A program made the translations under genes and the position numbers. Positions 34,139 through 45,867 of a stretch of 64,000 nt of DNA are shown one piece after another; within the stretch, counting starts at the first letter, position 1; each line of letters begins with the position of its first letter. The notes under the pieces were generated by a model, which saw only the letters and a list, made by a program, of their open reading frames with translations, searched no databases and was not told where the DNA came from. The DNA comes from Primula veris (lineage: Eukaryota > Streptophyta > Magnoliopsida > Ericales > Primulaceae): positions 29,826,481-29,890,480 of the forward strand of contig OY821746.1 of assembly GCA_963682055.1 (NCBI GenBank), read 5' to 3'.

Positions 34139-34665
34139 TGTGGGAAAAAACCGTAACGGTTTTGAGTTGTGAATATAATTTAATATTGTAACTTATTTCC
34201 CCCCATTTATGGTATTGAAGGCATGTAACTTATAACTTATTTTTGATATAAAAAACATATAGGCATTATCATTTTCAAGAGAAACAAAAATGAAATAAAG
34301 GAATACATGACATATACACATTCACACACATACACATATGCATACATATAGAGAGAGAGTACCGCACCACCAATGGCCCGACCGTGGCTCGGTACCGTTT
34401 CCGCCGAGTCACATGTGATAGACGTTGTACCTTGGGAACGAAGTGCCCCATTTAGCCAGAAGCAGAGGTGGCGGGACAGATATCGTTTAAGGAAAACTGC
34501 TTGCAGTTACCTCGTCTCGGATTTTAGTCCATTTCGGTATCATTTACATACTCTTAATTTTGAAGGTTGTAATTGATATTTATATATTTGAGGAAATTAT
34601 TTTCTGTTTATTTGTCCATTTATTTTCCGTAAAAATTATTGTGTTTATTTACAACGTACCCAACA
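34139..34665 (+). repeat. 3' LTR of copia element
   Basis: 527 bp, TGTGGGAAAA to CGTACCCAACA, directly after the polypurine tract and directly before the AAAAT duplication. Confidence 0.93.
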
Positions 34666-34670
34666 AAAAT

Positions 34671-35424
34671 TAACGGACGGATTAATCTGTAAGATTTAAC
34701 AAGTGAAGCAAAATATTTATTTTCTGTGAGGAAAACGAATATGCCATCCCAGATAATAGTTCTCAACTCCATACCTTATATTTTAAAACAATGAACTTAA
34801 TTGACATGTGACAATTGACATAGATAGTGCCATATTCATAACTGTATAACTATCTAAGCTTATATAAGTATATAACAAGCACATATAAATTATCGACTTT
34901 GCTTTTGACATGATGACTAGTTTTGTTTAACATTTTAATTTAATTAAGGAAGACAAACTTTGTGATATTCTGCTACACTTCCAAATAAGGAAACCACACC
35001 TAAATATTGCATGCAAAATAAAAAATAAAAATAAAAGATTTTTGAGAAACAAACTGGAAGGACACGAAGTTCCAATGGTAGCACAGACAGATATATCCAT
35101 GACAAAACCTCGGCAAACAAAACATTAATTAAGGGATTCTTTCAAACAGAATAAAGCACCGGCCCACAAAAGAGACAATTACAAGACAGACATTGTGCCA
35201 AGCCTACAAAATCGATTTTTTTAAGCTGAAACAATTCCTAAAGGATAAGCAGAGAGAGATCGGAGAGAAAGTGAGAGGAGGAGAGAGAGAGGATGAGAGA
35301 GATCAATGAGATTTTTTATTTTTTATTTTTTATTAATTATTAATTGAATGTATATTTTTGATAATTTAACTTTTGATTGTATGTTTTTGTTAATATAATA
35401 GGTATATGATATATTTATGTTAAT
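34671..35424. other. Non-coding stretch with GA-rich run
   Basis: No gene is seen. A GA-rich run at about 35245-35300 is reverse-complement-like to the CT-rich tract at 56530-56760, which precedes the other copy of foldback family 2. Confidence 0.5.
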
Positions 35425-35679
35425 TGCCCCATAAAATAATAAAACTACGGACTAGGAAAACAAAAAAATAATCATGTCATAACAATAAATCAATTTCTCT
35501 AAAATTTCAAGCTTTTGAGTACATTGTGATTTATGAATAACAATGTTCTCCATAAGTAAAAAGATGGGTTTGCCCTATTTTTATAATATGAAATCCGGTT
35601 GCTTAATAATGAAAAGCACAAACACGGACTCCTATTTAAAGGCATCAATATTTTAACATTTATTGATGTTAAGTCAATA
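35425..35679. repeat. Foldback family 2, copy A, left part
   Basis: Matches 57800-58045 (AATCATGTCATAACAATAAA, TAAAATTTCAA, GACTCCTATTTAAA). The match is cut at the CACTA transposon and resumes after it at 44977. Confidence 0.85.
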
Positions 35680-35699
35680 CACTACAATAATTATGGTGT

Positions 35700-35830
35700 T
35701 TAGTGACGAATTTTTTTATATTCTCACTAAATGTATCTATTTTTAGTGACGAAAAAAATACTAAACGTCACTAGTTAAAAAATAATCGAGATAGTGACGA
35801 GAAATTGAGAAATTTATTTTCGTCATTAAT
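35700..35830. repeat. CACTA 5' subterminal repeats
   Basis: TAGTGACGAA-type motifs recur in both orientations (TTTAGTGACG, AACGTCACTAG, ATAGTGACGAG). In En/Spm such motifs bind the TNPA protein (family knowledge). Confidence 0.8.
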
Positions 35831-36216
35831 TATCAGTGTATTTAATTGTTAATTGTCATAGAGATAGGTTTTTAATAGATGTTTGAAGGCTAAGCCATAA
35901 TTGTTGGTGACCAGCCGCGTATAGTTTTATTGGTCTTTATGTATGATTTTGCGTAGAAGATTAACTTTCTCACCTTTTAATACAACAGTTTTTTTAATTC
36001 AATAAAAAATGAATAACATGAAATATAAATAACATATTTTATTATAATATTTTAAATTAAAATATTTGTTGTCACTATTGTACATTTGGACCAAGATGAC
36101 GTGGGAAGAAAATATTATATGCTCACTGCCGTATTCATTATTCATTACGAATAAAAACTAAATCATTTTTATTGACATATTACCTAAATCATTTCTCACA
36201 GAATATTACTGTTTTT

Positions 36217-36364
36217 CACAGAATATTGACCTATTCTCTCTCCTCCGAACTCGATCGAATCTCGCAGCTCCACCCGCTGCGATCAAATATTGACCGAACT
36301 CAAAGAAGATCACAGAATATTGACCTATTCTCTCTCCTCCGAACTCGATCGAATCTCGCAGCTC
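36217..36364 (+). repeat. 94-bp-spaced duplication in the CACTA promoter/leader
   Basis: A 54-base segment starting CACAGAATATTGACC is repeated at 36217-36270 and 36311-36364 with no visible mismatch. The second copy leads into TCTAATCGGTATGTAATT, a plausible splice donor for a leader intron; that donor-like segment recurs near 36450. Confidence 0.85.
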
Positions 36365-37158
36365 AATCATCTCTAATCGGTATGTAATTCAAACCCTAAG
36401 TTAAAATCAAGTGAACTATTGCTTATATATTCGTAATCAAAGTTAATTATCTCTAATCGGTATGTAATTTAACTCGATCATCTGTAATCAAGTTGGTTGT
36501 TTATTGGTGCTCATATATTCATAATTTTATGAGCTCAAATTATGGTTAATTAATTAGTATTTAGTTATTTGTAAAAACGATATAGCTTATGTATTACCGG
36601 TCTATAAAATTATTATCATCTGATGAAATTTGTTAAATTTTTATTAGATTAGTTGATTGTAGTTTTTATTCATTTATATTTTTGTTAGTTTTTCTCTGAA
36701 TTTGTTAGTTTTTGTAATTAATTTAGCTCAATTTTGTTATTTCTCCATGAAAGTGGTCCTGCCCTTAGCATTGTTTTCCAATAAATTTTTATTATTTTCC
36801 AATAGATCACGTATATGATGAATATATACTTGTTTAGTTGATTGTATTTATATTTTATTTTGTAGTTGTAGATATTGGTGCCTAATTAAGTTAATTAATT
36901 TTATGTCTTATAGACAATATTTCCTTTGTTATTTAATCGTTTTTCATATGAATTTTTTTTCCAAATATCTAATAAGATTGTGAACTCTAATGAGTCATAT
37001 TCTATTTATGTTGTGATTTATATATTGACCTAAACACAAATTAGTACGTATACTTTTCATACTGTATGCATAATTTATGCTTATTTAGTTGAAAGAGATT
37101 TCGGCGAACTTATTGCTTTATGATTTTTCTAGATTAAAGCAGATTTAGAGCGTCTAAT

Positions 37159-40100
37159 ATGGGTAGAAGTTGGATTCAATTAAGTAATAGAAAATCCATA
37201 GAGTTTGAGCACGGGGTTAAGGAATTTATAAGTTTCGTCAAAGAACATCTAGGACCTGAGAGGGATACAGTTTTATGTCCGTGTCTTATGTGTATCAATC
37301 GTCACGAGCTTACGTTGGATCAAGTAGAAGACCATATCTTTATATTTGGAATGGTAAAGGGATATACTAGATGGACATATCATGGAGAAAGTTTTGAATC
37401 AAGTGAGGAGGAAGAAAAAATTGAAAACAACTGTAATTTGGATGAAGAAATTGAAAACAATTGTAATTTGGATGAAGATGACGAAGTGTTCAACGATGTT
37501 CAAGAAATGTTACATAGTATACATAGAGGATCATCATCACATGATTCTACTTCTATGCATATGCCTAATGATCTTAGTGGTGCATGTAATATGTTCACCA
37601 GAATGATGGAAGACGCTGAACAAGAATTATATCCCGGTTGTAGAAGTTTTTCAAAGTTATCTTTTATTGTCCACCTACTCCATATTAAATTAAATAATGG
37701 ATGGAGTAACAAATCATTTACGGATTTGCTTTCATTGTTGAAAAAAACACTTCCAAATGGGGAATCGCTACCTGAATCATATTATGAGGCGAAGAAGGTT
37801 ATTAGAGATTTGGGACATTCTTATGAGAAAATACATGTTTGTAAAAATGATTGCATTCTATTTTGGAAAAAGCATAAAGATGCGGATATATGTCCCATTT
37901 GTAAGGTTTCAAGATACCAAAAAGAAGAAGGTAAATCAAAAAAGGTGCCTCATAAAATATTGCGATATTTTCCCTTGAAAAAGCGATTGCAAAGATTGTA
38001 CATCTCGAAAGTGACAGCAAAAAACATGAGATGGCACAATGATGAACGCATCGATGATGGTATATTAAGGCATCCGGCTGATGCTAAAGAGTGGAAATTT
38101 TTTGATGCGGGGCATCCGGTATTCTCCGCAGATTGTCGAAATGTTAGGCTTGGTTTAGCATCAGATGGTTTTGATCCGTTTGGAAATAACACTTATAGCA
38201 TGTGGCCAGTATTTATTGTCCCATACAACTTGCCACCATGGTTATGCATGAAAGATCAATTTATTTTCATGTCTTTGCTTATTCCCGGCCGAAGATCTCC
38301 AGGTATTGACATAGATGTTTTTTTGCAACCCTTGATTGATGATTTACATGAATTGTGGGAAACTGGAATTGAATCTTATGATGCCTATTCGGGAAATCGT
38401 TTTCAATTACACGCGGCTTTACTCTGGACAATTAATGATTTTCCAGCTTATGGGGACTTGTCGGGTTGGAGTACTAAAGGAAAGTTAGCATGTCCTTCTT
38501 GCAACCAAGACGCGTCACATAAATACTTAAAATATTGGGGTTCAACCTGCTATATTGGTCATCGTCGCTTTTTACCTATTAATCATCATTTTCGTAAAAG
38601 CAAAGCTTTTGATGGGAAAAATGAGTATAGGTCGCAACCAAGATGGCTTTCTGGGTATGATATTGTTGAGCAATTGGAAAAAGTTGAGCAACTCAAGTTT
38701 GGTAAGAAGGATGAAAATAACAAAAAGAGGAAAAGGTCTGCTAAGTTCTTAAATTGGGGTAAGAAAAGTATTTTTTTCGGTCTCCCTTATTGGAAAACAC
38801 TTATGTTGAGACACAATTTTGATGTCATGCATATAGAAAAAAATATATGTGATAATATATTAGGGACATTAATGGATATTGGGGGGAAAACAAAAGACTC
38901 ACACAAGTCCCGTCTTGATATGGAGGCCATGGGAATACACAAAAAATTGCATCCGGTCCTTATTGATGGTCAAACATACTTGCCCGAAGCATGGTACACA
39001 TTCTCTCAGAGTGAAAAGAAGGACTTCTGTGAGTTTCTACATTTTACAAAGTTCCCAGATGCATATGCTTCGAATACATCCGGATATGTGAATCTTGATC
39101 GGTGTGAGATGAAGGCCTTGAAAACTCACGACTGTCATATTATACTACAACAATTACTACCTGTTGCAATTCGTGGCTCATTGCGCAAAGATGTTCGTGC
39201 AGTATTAATTGAATTGGGTTTGTTTTTCCGAGCATTGACTTCAAAAATATTAAGATTAGATGGTCTTGACAGTCTTGAAAAAAATATAATATTGATTTTG
39301 TGCAAGCTTGAGAAATTATACCCACCAAGTTTTTTTACAATAATGATGCATCTATCCGTTCACTTAGTACACGAGGTTAAGCTTGGTGGTCCGGTTTAAT
39401 ATCGCTGGATGTATCCATTTGAGAGGTACATGCATAAATTGAAGGCTTTTATACGCAATAATGCTCGTCCGGAAGGGTCAATAGCCGAAGGTTACATAGA
39501 CAATGAGTGTTTGTTATTCTGCTCATCATATTTAGATGGGGTTGAGACTAAGTTCAATAAAGCTGAGCGAAATGAGGATGGTTTTGATCGTCAACAAGTA
39601 GAAGGGTTGTCTATCTTTGCACAAAAAGCCCGTCACTTAGGAGGAGCAATTTACGACGAACTAAGTCATTTTGACCTTGAGAAGGTCAAATTGTATGTAG
39701 TTAACAACTGTGAAGAAGTGGAACCGTTCCGCATGTAAGTAAATTAATTTTTGTATAACTATTTCATTACGTTATTTTCGATAGGTAATAGTTTTGATAT
39801 CCATGTAAATTTATATAGGTTATACCAGATACAACTAGAAAAGCCAGTTACTGGTGAAAACCAACCAATACCAGAATTTGATGTGTGGTTTCGAAATCAC
39901 GTAAGTAGTTTGTTTACTCTTCGAGTATTGTGAATTTTTCATTTGAACTACAACACATAGTTGATTTGTTTTCTATATACTAGGTCTCCGAACTATATAA
40001 ACAAAACGCTTCCGCCACAACAAAGCAACTTTTAAACTTAGCTCGAGGTCCTGACCGACGGGTAGCTCGTTACACAGGATGTCTCACAAATGGACTTAGG

Positions 40101-40745
40101 TTTCATACTAAAGAGCGTGAGATGCGTTTAAGAGTACAAAATAGTGGTATAGTTGTTGATGGAGATTATAAAGGGAAACATACAGAGTTTTATGGTGTTT
40201 TAAGAGACATTATTGAGGTGTCTTATATTGGTGGTAATAGAGTTCTACTCTTCAAATGTGATTGGTGGGACGCTGGTAGCTCAAAAAGTGGTATACGTAA
40301 AGACCGATTTAACTTTGTCAGTGTCAATGTTACTAAGACGTGTTACAAGGAAGATCCTTTTGTTCTAGCAAGCCAAGCTCGACAAGTATTTTACTTAGAT
40401 GACAAAATTTTGGGGAAAAACTGGCGAGTTGTCCAAAAATCTCAACCACGGTCAATATATGATATCCCTAGAATTGACATGGAGAATAATGAATTTGAGG
40501 TACACCAAGAAGATGAAATGCAAATGGCTGACCAATCTTTAAATGTTGAAGATGAAGATTCTGATATGCATCGAGATGATGACATGCTACCTACTAATAC
40601 CATTAATAATGATTCTAGTAATACAATTATTGAAGATAACGATGAGAGTGACAAAGAACTTATCCTGTCAAGTGACGATAGTGCTGAGACAGATGACATG
40701 AGAGATGAAGGTCTGGTTGATGACGACACTGATGAAGAAGACTAA
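37159..40745 (+). pseudogene. CACTA TNP2-type transposase (one premature stop)
   Basis: Proposed exons are 37159-39734, 39819-39900 and 39984-40745, joined in frame at GT-AG introns to 1,140 codons including the final stop. Residues 1-80 form the transposase-associated domain (MGRSWIQLSNR, CPCLMC). The Tnp2 core follows, with DGFDPFGNNTYSMWPV (~335) and HNFDVMHIEKNICDNILGT (~551). DUF4218 spans about 612-857 and DUF4216 is near 920-1030 (FKCDWWD at ~976). The C-terminus is highly acidic. A TAA at 39397-39399 interrupts GGPV-stop-YRWMYPFERYM, where relatives have GPVQYRWMYPFER, so CAA to TAA is likely. The enzyme cuts element ends. This copy would give a truncated 746-residue protein. Confidence 0.93.
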
Positions 40746-41104
40746 TGTTAGGTGGCTATTTAACAAGCACATTTACGTTTCTTTCATTCTTTTTGATATA
40801 TGGTTAATCTAGCTGCAACTAAAACGTCTCTTTTGTCATTGTGAGTATGTGCACGTATGTATACATTTATATTCATAGATGATATGTGCGTATATCCTTC
40901 TAAGTATGCGTAAGTTTTCTGTCCCTTTACTTGTATAAAATCTGAGTATATTATATTTGTACTGTTTTAATAATTCAACTAAATGATTTTTTGTAGAATT
41001 TCAAGCATGTTAGAATAGACAGAAGCAAGTTAATTACAACTATAAATCTGGATTTGTGTCCTTATAATATCATCGTTTTTTTTCATCTTTTTTAGGTATT
41101 GAAT

Positions 41105-44100
41105 ATGGTGTCTCCAACTGTCGTTCCGAAGGTAAAGCAAGAGAATTACAGGAAAATTGTGTCAAAAGCTAACAGTCCTGAAACCCTGACCAATAGTGAC
41201 ATAGAGAAAGGTAACAAAACTATTGGAACATTCTTATAAATATTGGAAAATACACTAAAAATATTGTAAACATTATGATATTGTATGCTACATTCTTTAA
41301 ATGTTTTCATGTCATGTATGATAAGTACTTTCTCCTGTAAACAGTATGATCTTGTATTGTGTTGGTTGTGACATGTATTATAGGACTTTCTAAATTTAAA
41401 GACCCATGGAGGCCGGTGGATGCAAACTTCATCTCGAAATTTGGCGCTATCGAAGAAAATTTTGCAATGGGCGTTCGTGTATCTAGGCCTAAAAAAGTGT
41501 TCAATGCTCAAAGTTCAAGAAGCAATCTAGCTCAAGCTGGTAAAGAGAACGTCCGACCTCCTACAATGAGAAGTAATCAAGGGACAGGTACGGCCTTGTT
41601 TCTTTTTATTTTTTGATGTTCTGTACTATAAGTTTTTGATGTGCAGTAATAACATGTTTTCTTATCATTGTTGATAATTGTTTCCTCATTTAACAGACTT
41701 AAAGGTTGTCCACCATCATCATGTTCAGAACTTTAAAATGAATGCTCCTCTCTCCAGTCCTAAGAATGTTGTCCTGGTTCCGAGTTCAAACAGTACCAGT
41801 CTAACTCAAGCTGACAGGCAAATTGCTAGTGCTCATTTGATGAGAAGTAAACAAGCAGGTATTAATATGGTCCTACATAATATTATTATTATGTTTCAAT
41901 GTCATCTTTCATTTGATGAAAAATGCTAGTGTTAGTGTACCTCAACCTGGTAGCCAGAAAGCTAGAGCTCATATGAATTAATGAACTAATGTCATGTTTT
42001 TGTTACATTTTTGATAAGTTTTATCCTCATTCAACAGAGTTAGAAGCTGTCCCACATCGCCATGTTCAAAATTCAAAAATGAATAATTCACATTCTAAGC
42101 CCGCGAAGGTCGGTATTCATTTCTTATAAGGCTTTGTAGATTTGCATACAATGTGTTGATTCAGGAATTTTATTTTGTAGGAAGTGCAAGATCAGAATCA
42201 CAGTGGTAACACATTTTGTGTTGTAACTGAAACGACAAAGAATGCTTCTGGTGTGCCTGTTGAAGGTGAAATTAAACTTTAATTTAACTAAGTCTTTGAG
42301 CTTACACGGTTTTATTAAGTGTTAATATACATGCATTGTGTTTTAGGCTCTTCAAAAGTGACTAACACTCAAACTTCTTCCATGCCGGAGGTCGGTGTTG
42401 GTGGTAAGACAAGACTTTTGTTCATAACTATTTTGTATTTTTAGGAATGATTTTAGGTCTTTTCCCTCTATATTCTGATGTTAGATGTAAACTTTTTTTT
42501 CTAGACTCTTCTAAACCCAAAAAAAGCCGTGGAAGGACCCAAGGTTATAAATTAGCTAAAACGATGCTACAGCCATTTGAGATCATATTTCCTCAACATG
42601 TTAATAGACCAGTGGGTGAGCACTCCAATAAGTTTACCACTGAAGTTGGTGTTCTGGTTCGACAATTTGCACCGTTGCAAGCAGAATCATGGAGTGCCGT
42701 TAGTCAAGAGATAAAGAATTCCATAATGGACCGTCTCCGTGTAAGTAGTTGCTATATATGTTCCCCATTATGTTGCTCCAAAAAATGTTTTAGCTATCTA
42801 ATGTCCACCATCTACAAATACTACTATGGTTCTATTGTGTAATGCAGTAACTTCATGGGAATTAGATAAAAAGAGTAACTAAAAGGAATTGACTTTAATA
42901 ATAATTGGAAATGGCATGCAAGAATTACTTACTTTGTACTGTTTAATTCTCAACATTACTTGACTAGCATGTTTACCAGGAAAACTTTCTATTTGGTCAT
43001 GAGGATGAAGTTATTGCATCGGTGAATTGTATAATGGCAAGACGATATTATACCTGGCGCTATAGTATACATGACGAGTTTTTGAAGTATCGAAGTTTAG
43101 CAGCAGCCCTTTCAAATCCACCACCTATGGACTTAGACTTTAAAGACTGGATGTATCTTTGCAATTTGTTCAGCACCCCAAAGTTTAAGGTATCTTTCGA
43201 TGTTTTTTTTTTCTCACTCCATTAATTTTTTTCTCAACTTTTTAAGAATATACTTTCCTCTCAGGCTCAAAGTGAACGAAACAGAAATAATAGAGCAAAG
43301 TTGAGATCAGCGCATGTAGCCGGAACAAAAGCATATTCAAAGATCAGATATGATAAGGTATTATTTGCGAGCCATTTAAATTTTTTTTTAGTATCGTCTT
43401 TGTTCTCTACATTTATGTTACTTCCTTACTCTTTTCTTCATTTCGCAAACATTGAATTAAAATTTTTTTTTTTAGCGAAATACCATCACTCAGGAAGATC
43501 TCGAATTTACAGAGCTTTATGAAACCACTCACCGAAGAAGGTCTGATAAATCTTGGGTGGACGAAAATGCTAAAGAATTTCACGTAAGTCTTTTGTTTTG
43601 TCTATCTCATGTCAGTTAATTAATGATCATCCAATTTCATGACAACTTACCAATGGTGTTTATTGTAGGAGAGCATGAAAAAACATAAGATGATGGCACA
43701 GCTGGAGGAAAGAAACCTCACAGATGAGCAGCTGTCCGTGTTGACTTTTGGAAGCAAAGCTGGCTATCTTTGCGGTTTAGGGCATGGTCCAAAACCTACA
43801 TCCTCTGTCACAGGGAAACGCACGCGTGCAGAACTCGTACGAGAGGCCTATGAAGCAAATAAACGTGCTAATTTTGCTGAAAAATCGGCTCTTGTGTTGG
43901 CTGAAAAGCTGAAGATAGTAGAGGATCAACAACAACAGTTGCGAGAAGATATGAACATGCAGTTTGCTTTATTCCGAGAACATATTTTCAGCAATTCTTC
44001 GGTAAGTAATGATTCATGAGTTATATTTTTCATTTATACATAATAACATCTATGTCTAATAAAGATCATTTAGTCATTCATTGGTCAGTTGCTACAAAAA

Positions 44101-44337
44101 GTTCTAATTCTAAATTCTTGAATTAGTTCTCTAAACAACTATTTTGAAAGGGTTTGTTCTCCTACAACTTTAGCCTTTTTGGTCCTCGTAGTTTGAAAAT
44201 TAAGGATGAAGAGTTAAGATAGAAAAGCCCATCTCTTTTCCTGAGTCATCTAAGTTATCTTCGATTATTTTACTCTTTGGGAAAACTTGTTGATATGGTG
44301 AGTAAACGTTTTTGTTTGACAGGATCAAGTTAACTAG
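41105..44337 (+). CDS. CACTA TNPA-like protein (Transposase_24 family), apparently intact
   Basis: Twelve exons join in frame to 560 codons: 41105-41210, 41384-41587, 41697-41858, 42038-42108, 42181-42265, 42347-42403, 42505-42740, 42980-43189, 43265-43357, 43476-43583, 43669-44001, 44323-44337. Every intron is GT-AG and phases fit. The start MVSPTVVPKVKQ follows an acceptor-like TTTTTTAG, so a non-coding exon may lie upstream. The central part (EIIFPQHVNRPVGEHSNKF, EDEVIASVNCIMARRYYTWR, DFKDWMYLCNLF, AHVAGTKAYSKI) matches the plant En/Spm-associated Transposase_24 domain. Residues about 500-545 form a likely coiled coil (LAEKLKIVEDQQQQLREDM). It probably binds the subterminal repeats and works with TNP2. 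The short first exons are the least certain. Confidence 0.85.
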
Positions 44338-44744
44338 CAAGGAGGTGGTCGTGGGTGATGAAAGTGATTGAAGAATCTTTGTCAATAGCTGGAGAAAACT
44401 GAACAACCTGTGTTCGATAGTGAAATTACTTTCGGCTATCTTTATTAACAATTTGTATGTGACTTTTTAAGCTTGTAATAATCTTGATTTCGATGTTTGT
44501 TGTTGACAAATTCGTTCCTGGAAAGTCTTGACATTCGTAACTGAAAACATTGATCAAAATTGCTTAAATTTGTTGGATTAATGGTAATTGTTGACTCATT
44601 TGCATTATTGGTATGTACAATTAAAGTTTGTCAAACCTGTCAAACAAAATACAGGTTTATATATTGTGAAATAAATTGTTCATTCTTGAACATGTTCAAG
44701 CAAATGTTTATTCAGCAAACTTTTGGTCAACATAGTTTTCGATT

Positions 44745-44975
44745 GTATTGACGAACCCTCTCGTCACTAAAGGTATACATTCAGTGACGAAATTTCTTGT
44801 CACTAAAGATAACATCAATGACGAACTATTTTTCCGTCACAAATTACCTTTTAGTGTCGGACCTGTAGTGACGACCTAGTGACGACGACGTATCATCACT
44901 ATCGAGGTCTGTTGTGACGAAATTGGGTCTTTAATGACGAAAGCCTTCGTCACTATACACCTAAATTCTTGTAGT
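44745..44975. repeat. CACTA 3' subterminal repeats
   Basis: About ten GTGACGA/TCGTCACTA motifs in both orientations lie just inside the 3' terminus, denser than at the 5' end. Confidence 0.85.
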
Positions 44976-44976
44976 G

Positions 44977-45790
44977 ATAAGACAAAAAATATTGATACGA
45001 GAGCATCAAATTTGTTAATATTACATACATCCTAACAAGTTTTCTATATGAGAGAGATTTAATTTAATAATTTAGTGTTTTTTGCATGATCGGATTATGG
45101 AAATCAACCACTAACTCGCATTCAAATACATAGGATTCATTATAATTCCGTGAATAAGACTTAAAATACATATGATAAATTTATTCAAATTATACACGTG
45201 TTTGTATATTTTATAACATATAATATTTTTATATGAGGGTATATTGATAATTTAGATATGTCTACAACTGCCAGCACGTGTCAATCAAAGTTTTTTTAGC
45301 CTTTGGATATTAACAAAACTGCACAAAAACAGTTTTGATCAATAAACTGACCACAACACAAGCCCTACTTGATCGTAGTAATTAAAATAACAAATATTAG
45401 CTTTATTTTACCCTAGGTTTAAGTTTTTTTTTGTACTTGATATAAATTTAGCCTAGGTTTTTATTGATTTTTATTTTTCCTATCCGGGCATTTGTTAAAT
45501 GATAATAATATCTAAGTCAAAGGTGAAAAGAACTTTAGTTGACACATGCCGGCTGTTGTAGACATATATGAATTTTCTATATACACTTGTATAAAAATAT
45601 TATATGTTATAAAATATACAAACATGTGTAAAATTTCAATAAATTTTATACTTTGTATTTTAAGTCTTATTTATAGAATTATAATAAATTTAATAGATTT
45701 GAATGCGAGCTAGTGGTTGATTGGTATAATCCGATCATACAAAAAACACGAAATTGCTAAATGAAATCTCTCTCATATAGGAAACAAGTA
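44977..45790. repeat. Foldback family 2, copy A, arms around a central axis
   Basis: 44995-45400 and 45420-45785 are inverted copies, sharing the GCATGATCGGATTATGGAAA / TATAATCCGATCATAC block and CTAACTCGCATTCAAATACA / GAATGCGAGCTAGTGG. It continues the copy begun at 35425-35679, displaced by the CACTA element. The right arm is cut where the LINE begins near 45790. Confidence 0.85.
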
Positions 45791-45827
45791 AAAGTATAGA
45801 AACCTAGAGAGAGAAAGAGATAGACGA

Positions 45828-45846
45828 CTAGGGTGAATAACCCTAG
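45828..45846 (+). promoter_or_regulatory. Leader hairpin of LINE A
   Basis: CTAGGGT-GAATA-ACCCTAG is a 7-bp stem with 5-base loop just upstream of the ORF1 start region. LINE B has the corresponding TAGGG-TGAAAAG-CCCTA at 49115-49131. Confidence 0.6.
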
Positions 45847-45867
45847 CCGTCGCATCCATGACGGAAC

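Larger units (their letters stand above)
28184..34665 (+). mobile_element. Ty1/copia LTR retrotransposon, non-autonomous
   Basis: LTRs at 28184-28708 and 34139-34665 begin TGTTGG/TGTGGG and end CCCAACA, with perfect 5-bp target duplications AAAAT (28179-28183 and 34666-34670). The purine tract before the right LTR sets plus orientation. The 5.4-kb interior holds only degraded integrase and RNase H coding sequence and a long repetitive leader; RT is not visible. No tRNA-Met-type primer site follows the left LTR. Confidence 0.93.
35680..44976 (+). mobile_element. Complete CACTA (En/Spm-type) DNA transposon
   Basis: The 9.3-kb element begins CACTACAATAATT and ends AATTCTTGTAGTG, terminal inverted repeats with the diagnostic CACTA ends. 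Flanking 3-bp duplications are ATA (35677-35679) and ATA (44977-44979). It carries subterminal AGTGACGAA repeats at both ends, a TNP2-type transposase gene and a TNPA-like gene in the same orientation. The paralogous sequence near 58040-58060 lacks the insertion. Confidence 0.97.

Noticed and set aside
35690..35880. AGTGACGAA repeats as a short tandem satellite or CRISPR-like array
   Set aside because: They are CACTA subterminal repeats in mixed orientation, with irregular spacing and matching ones at the other end.
40442..40729. 95-codon minus ORF, serine-rich
   Set aside because: Shadow of the acidic C-terminus of TNP2 (GAT/GAA codons read as serine/leucine on the other strand).
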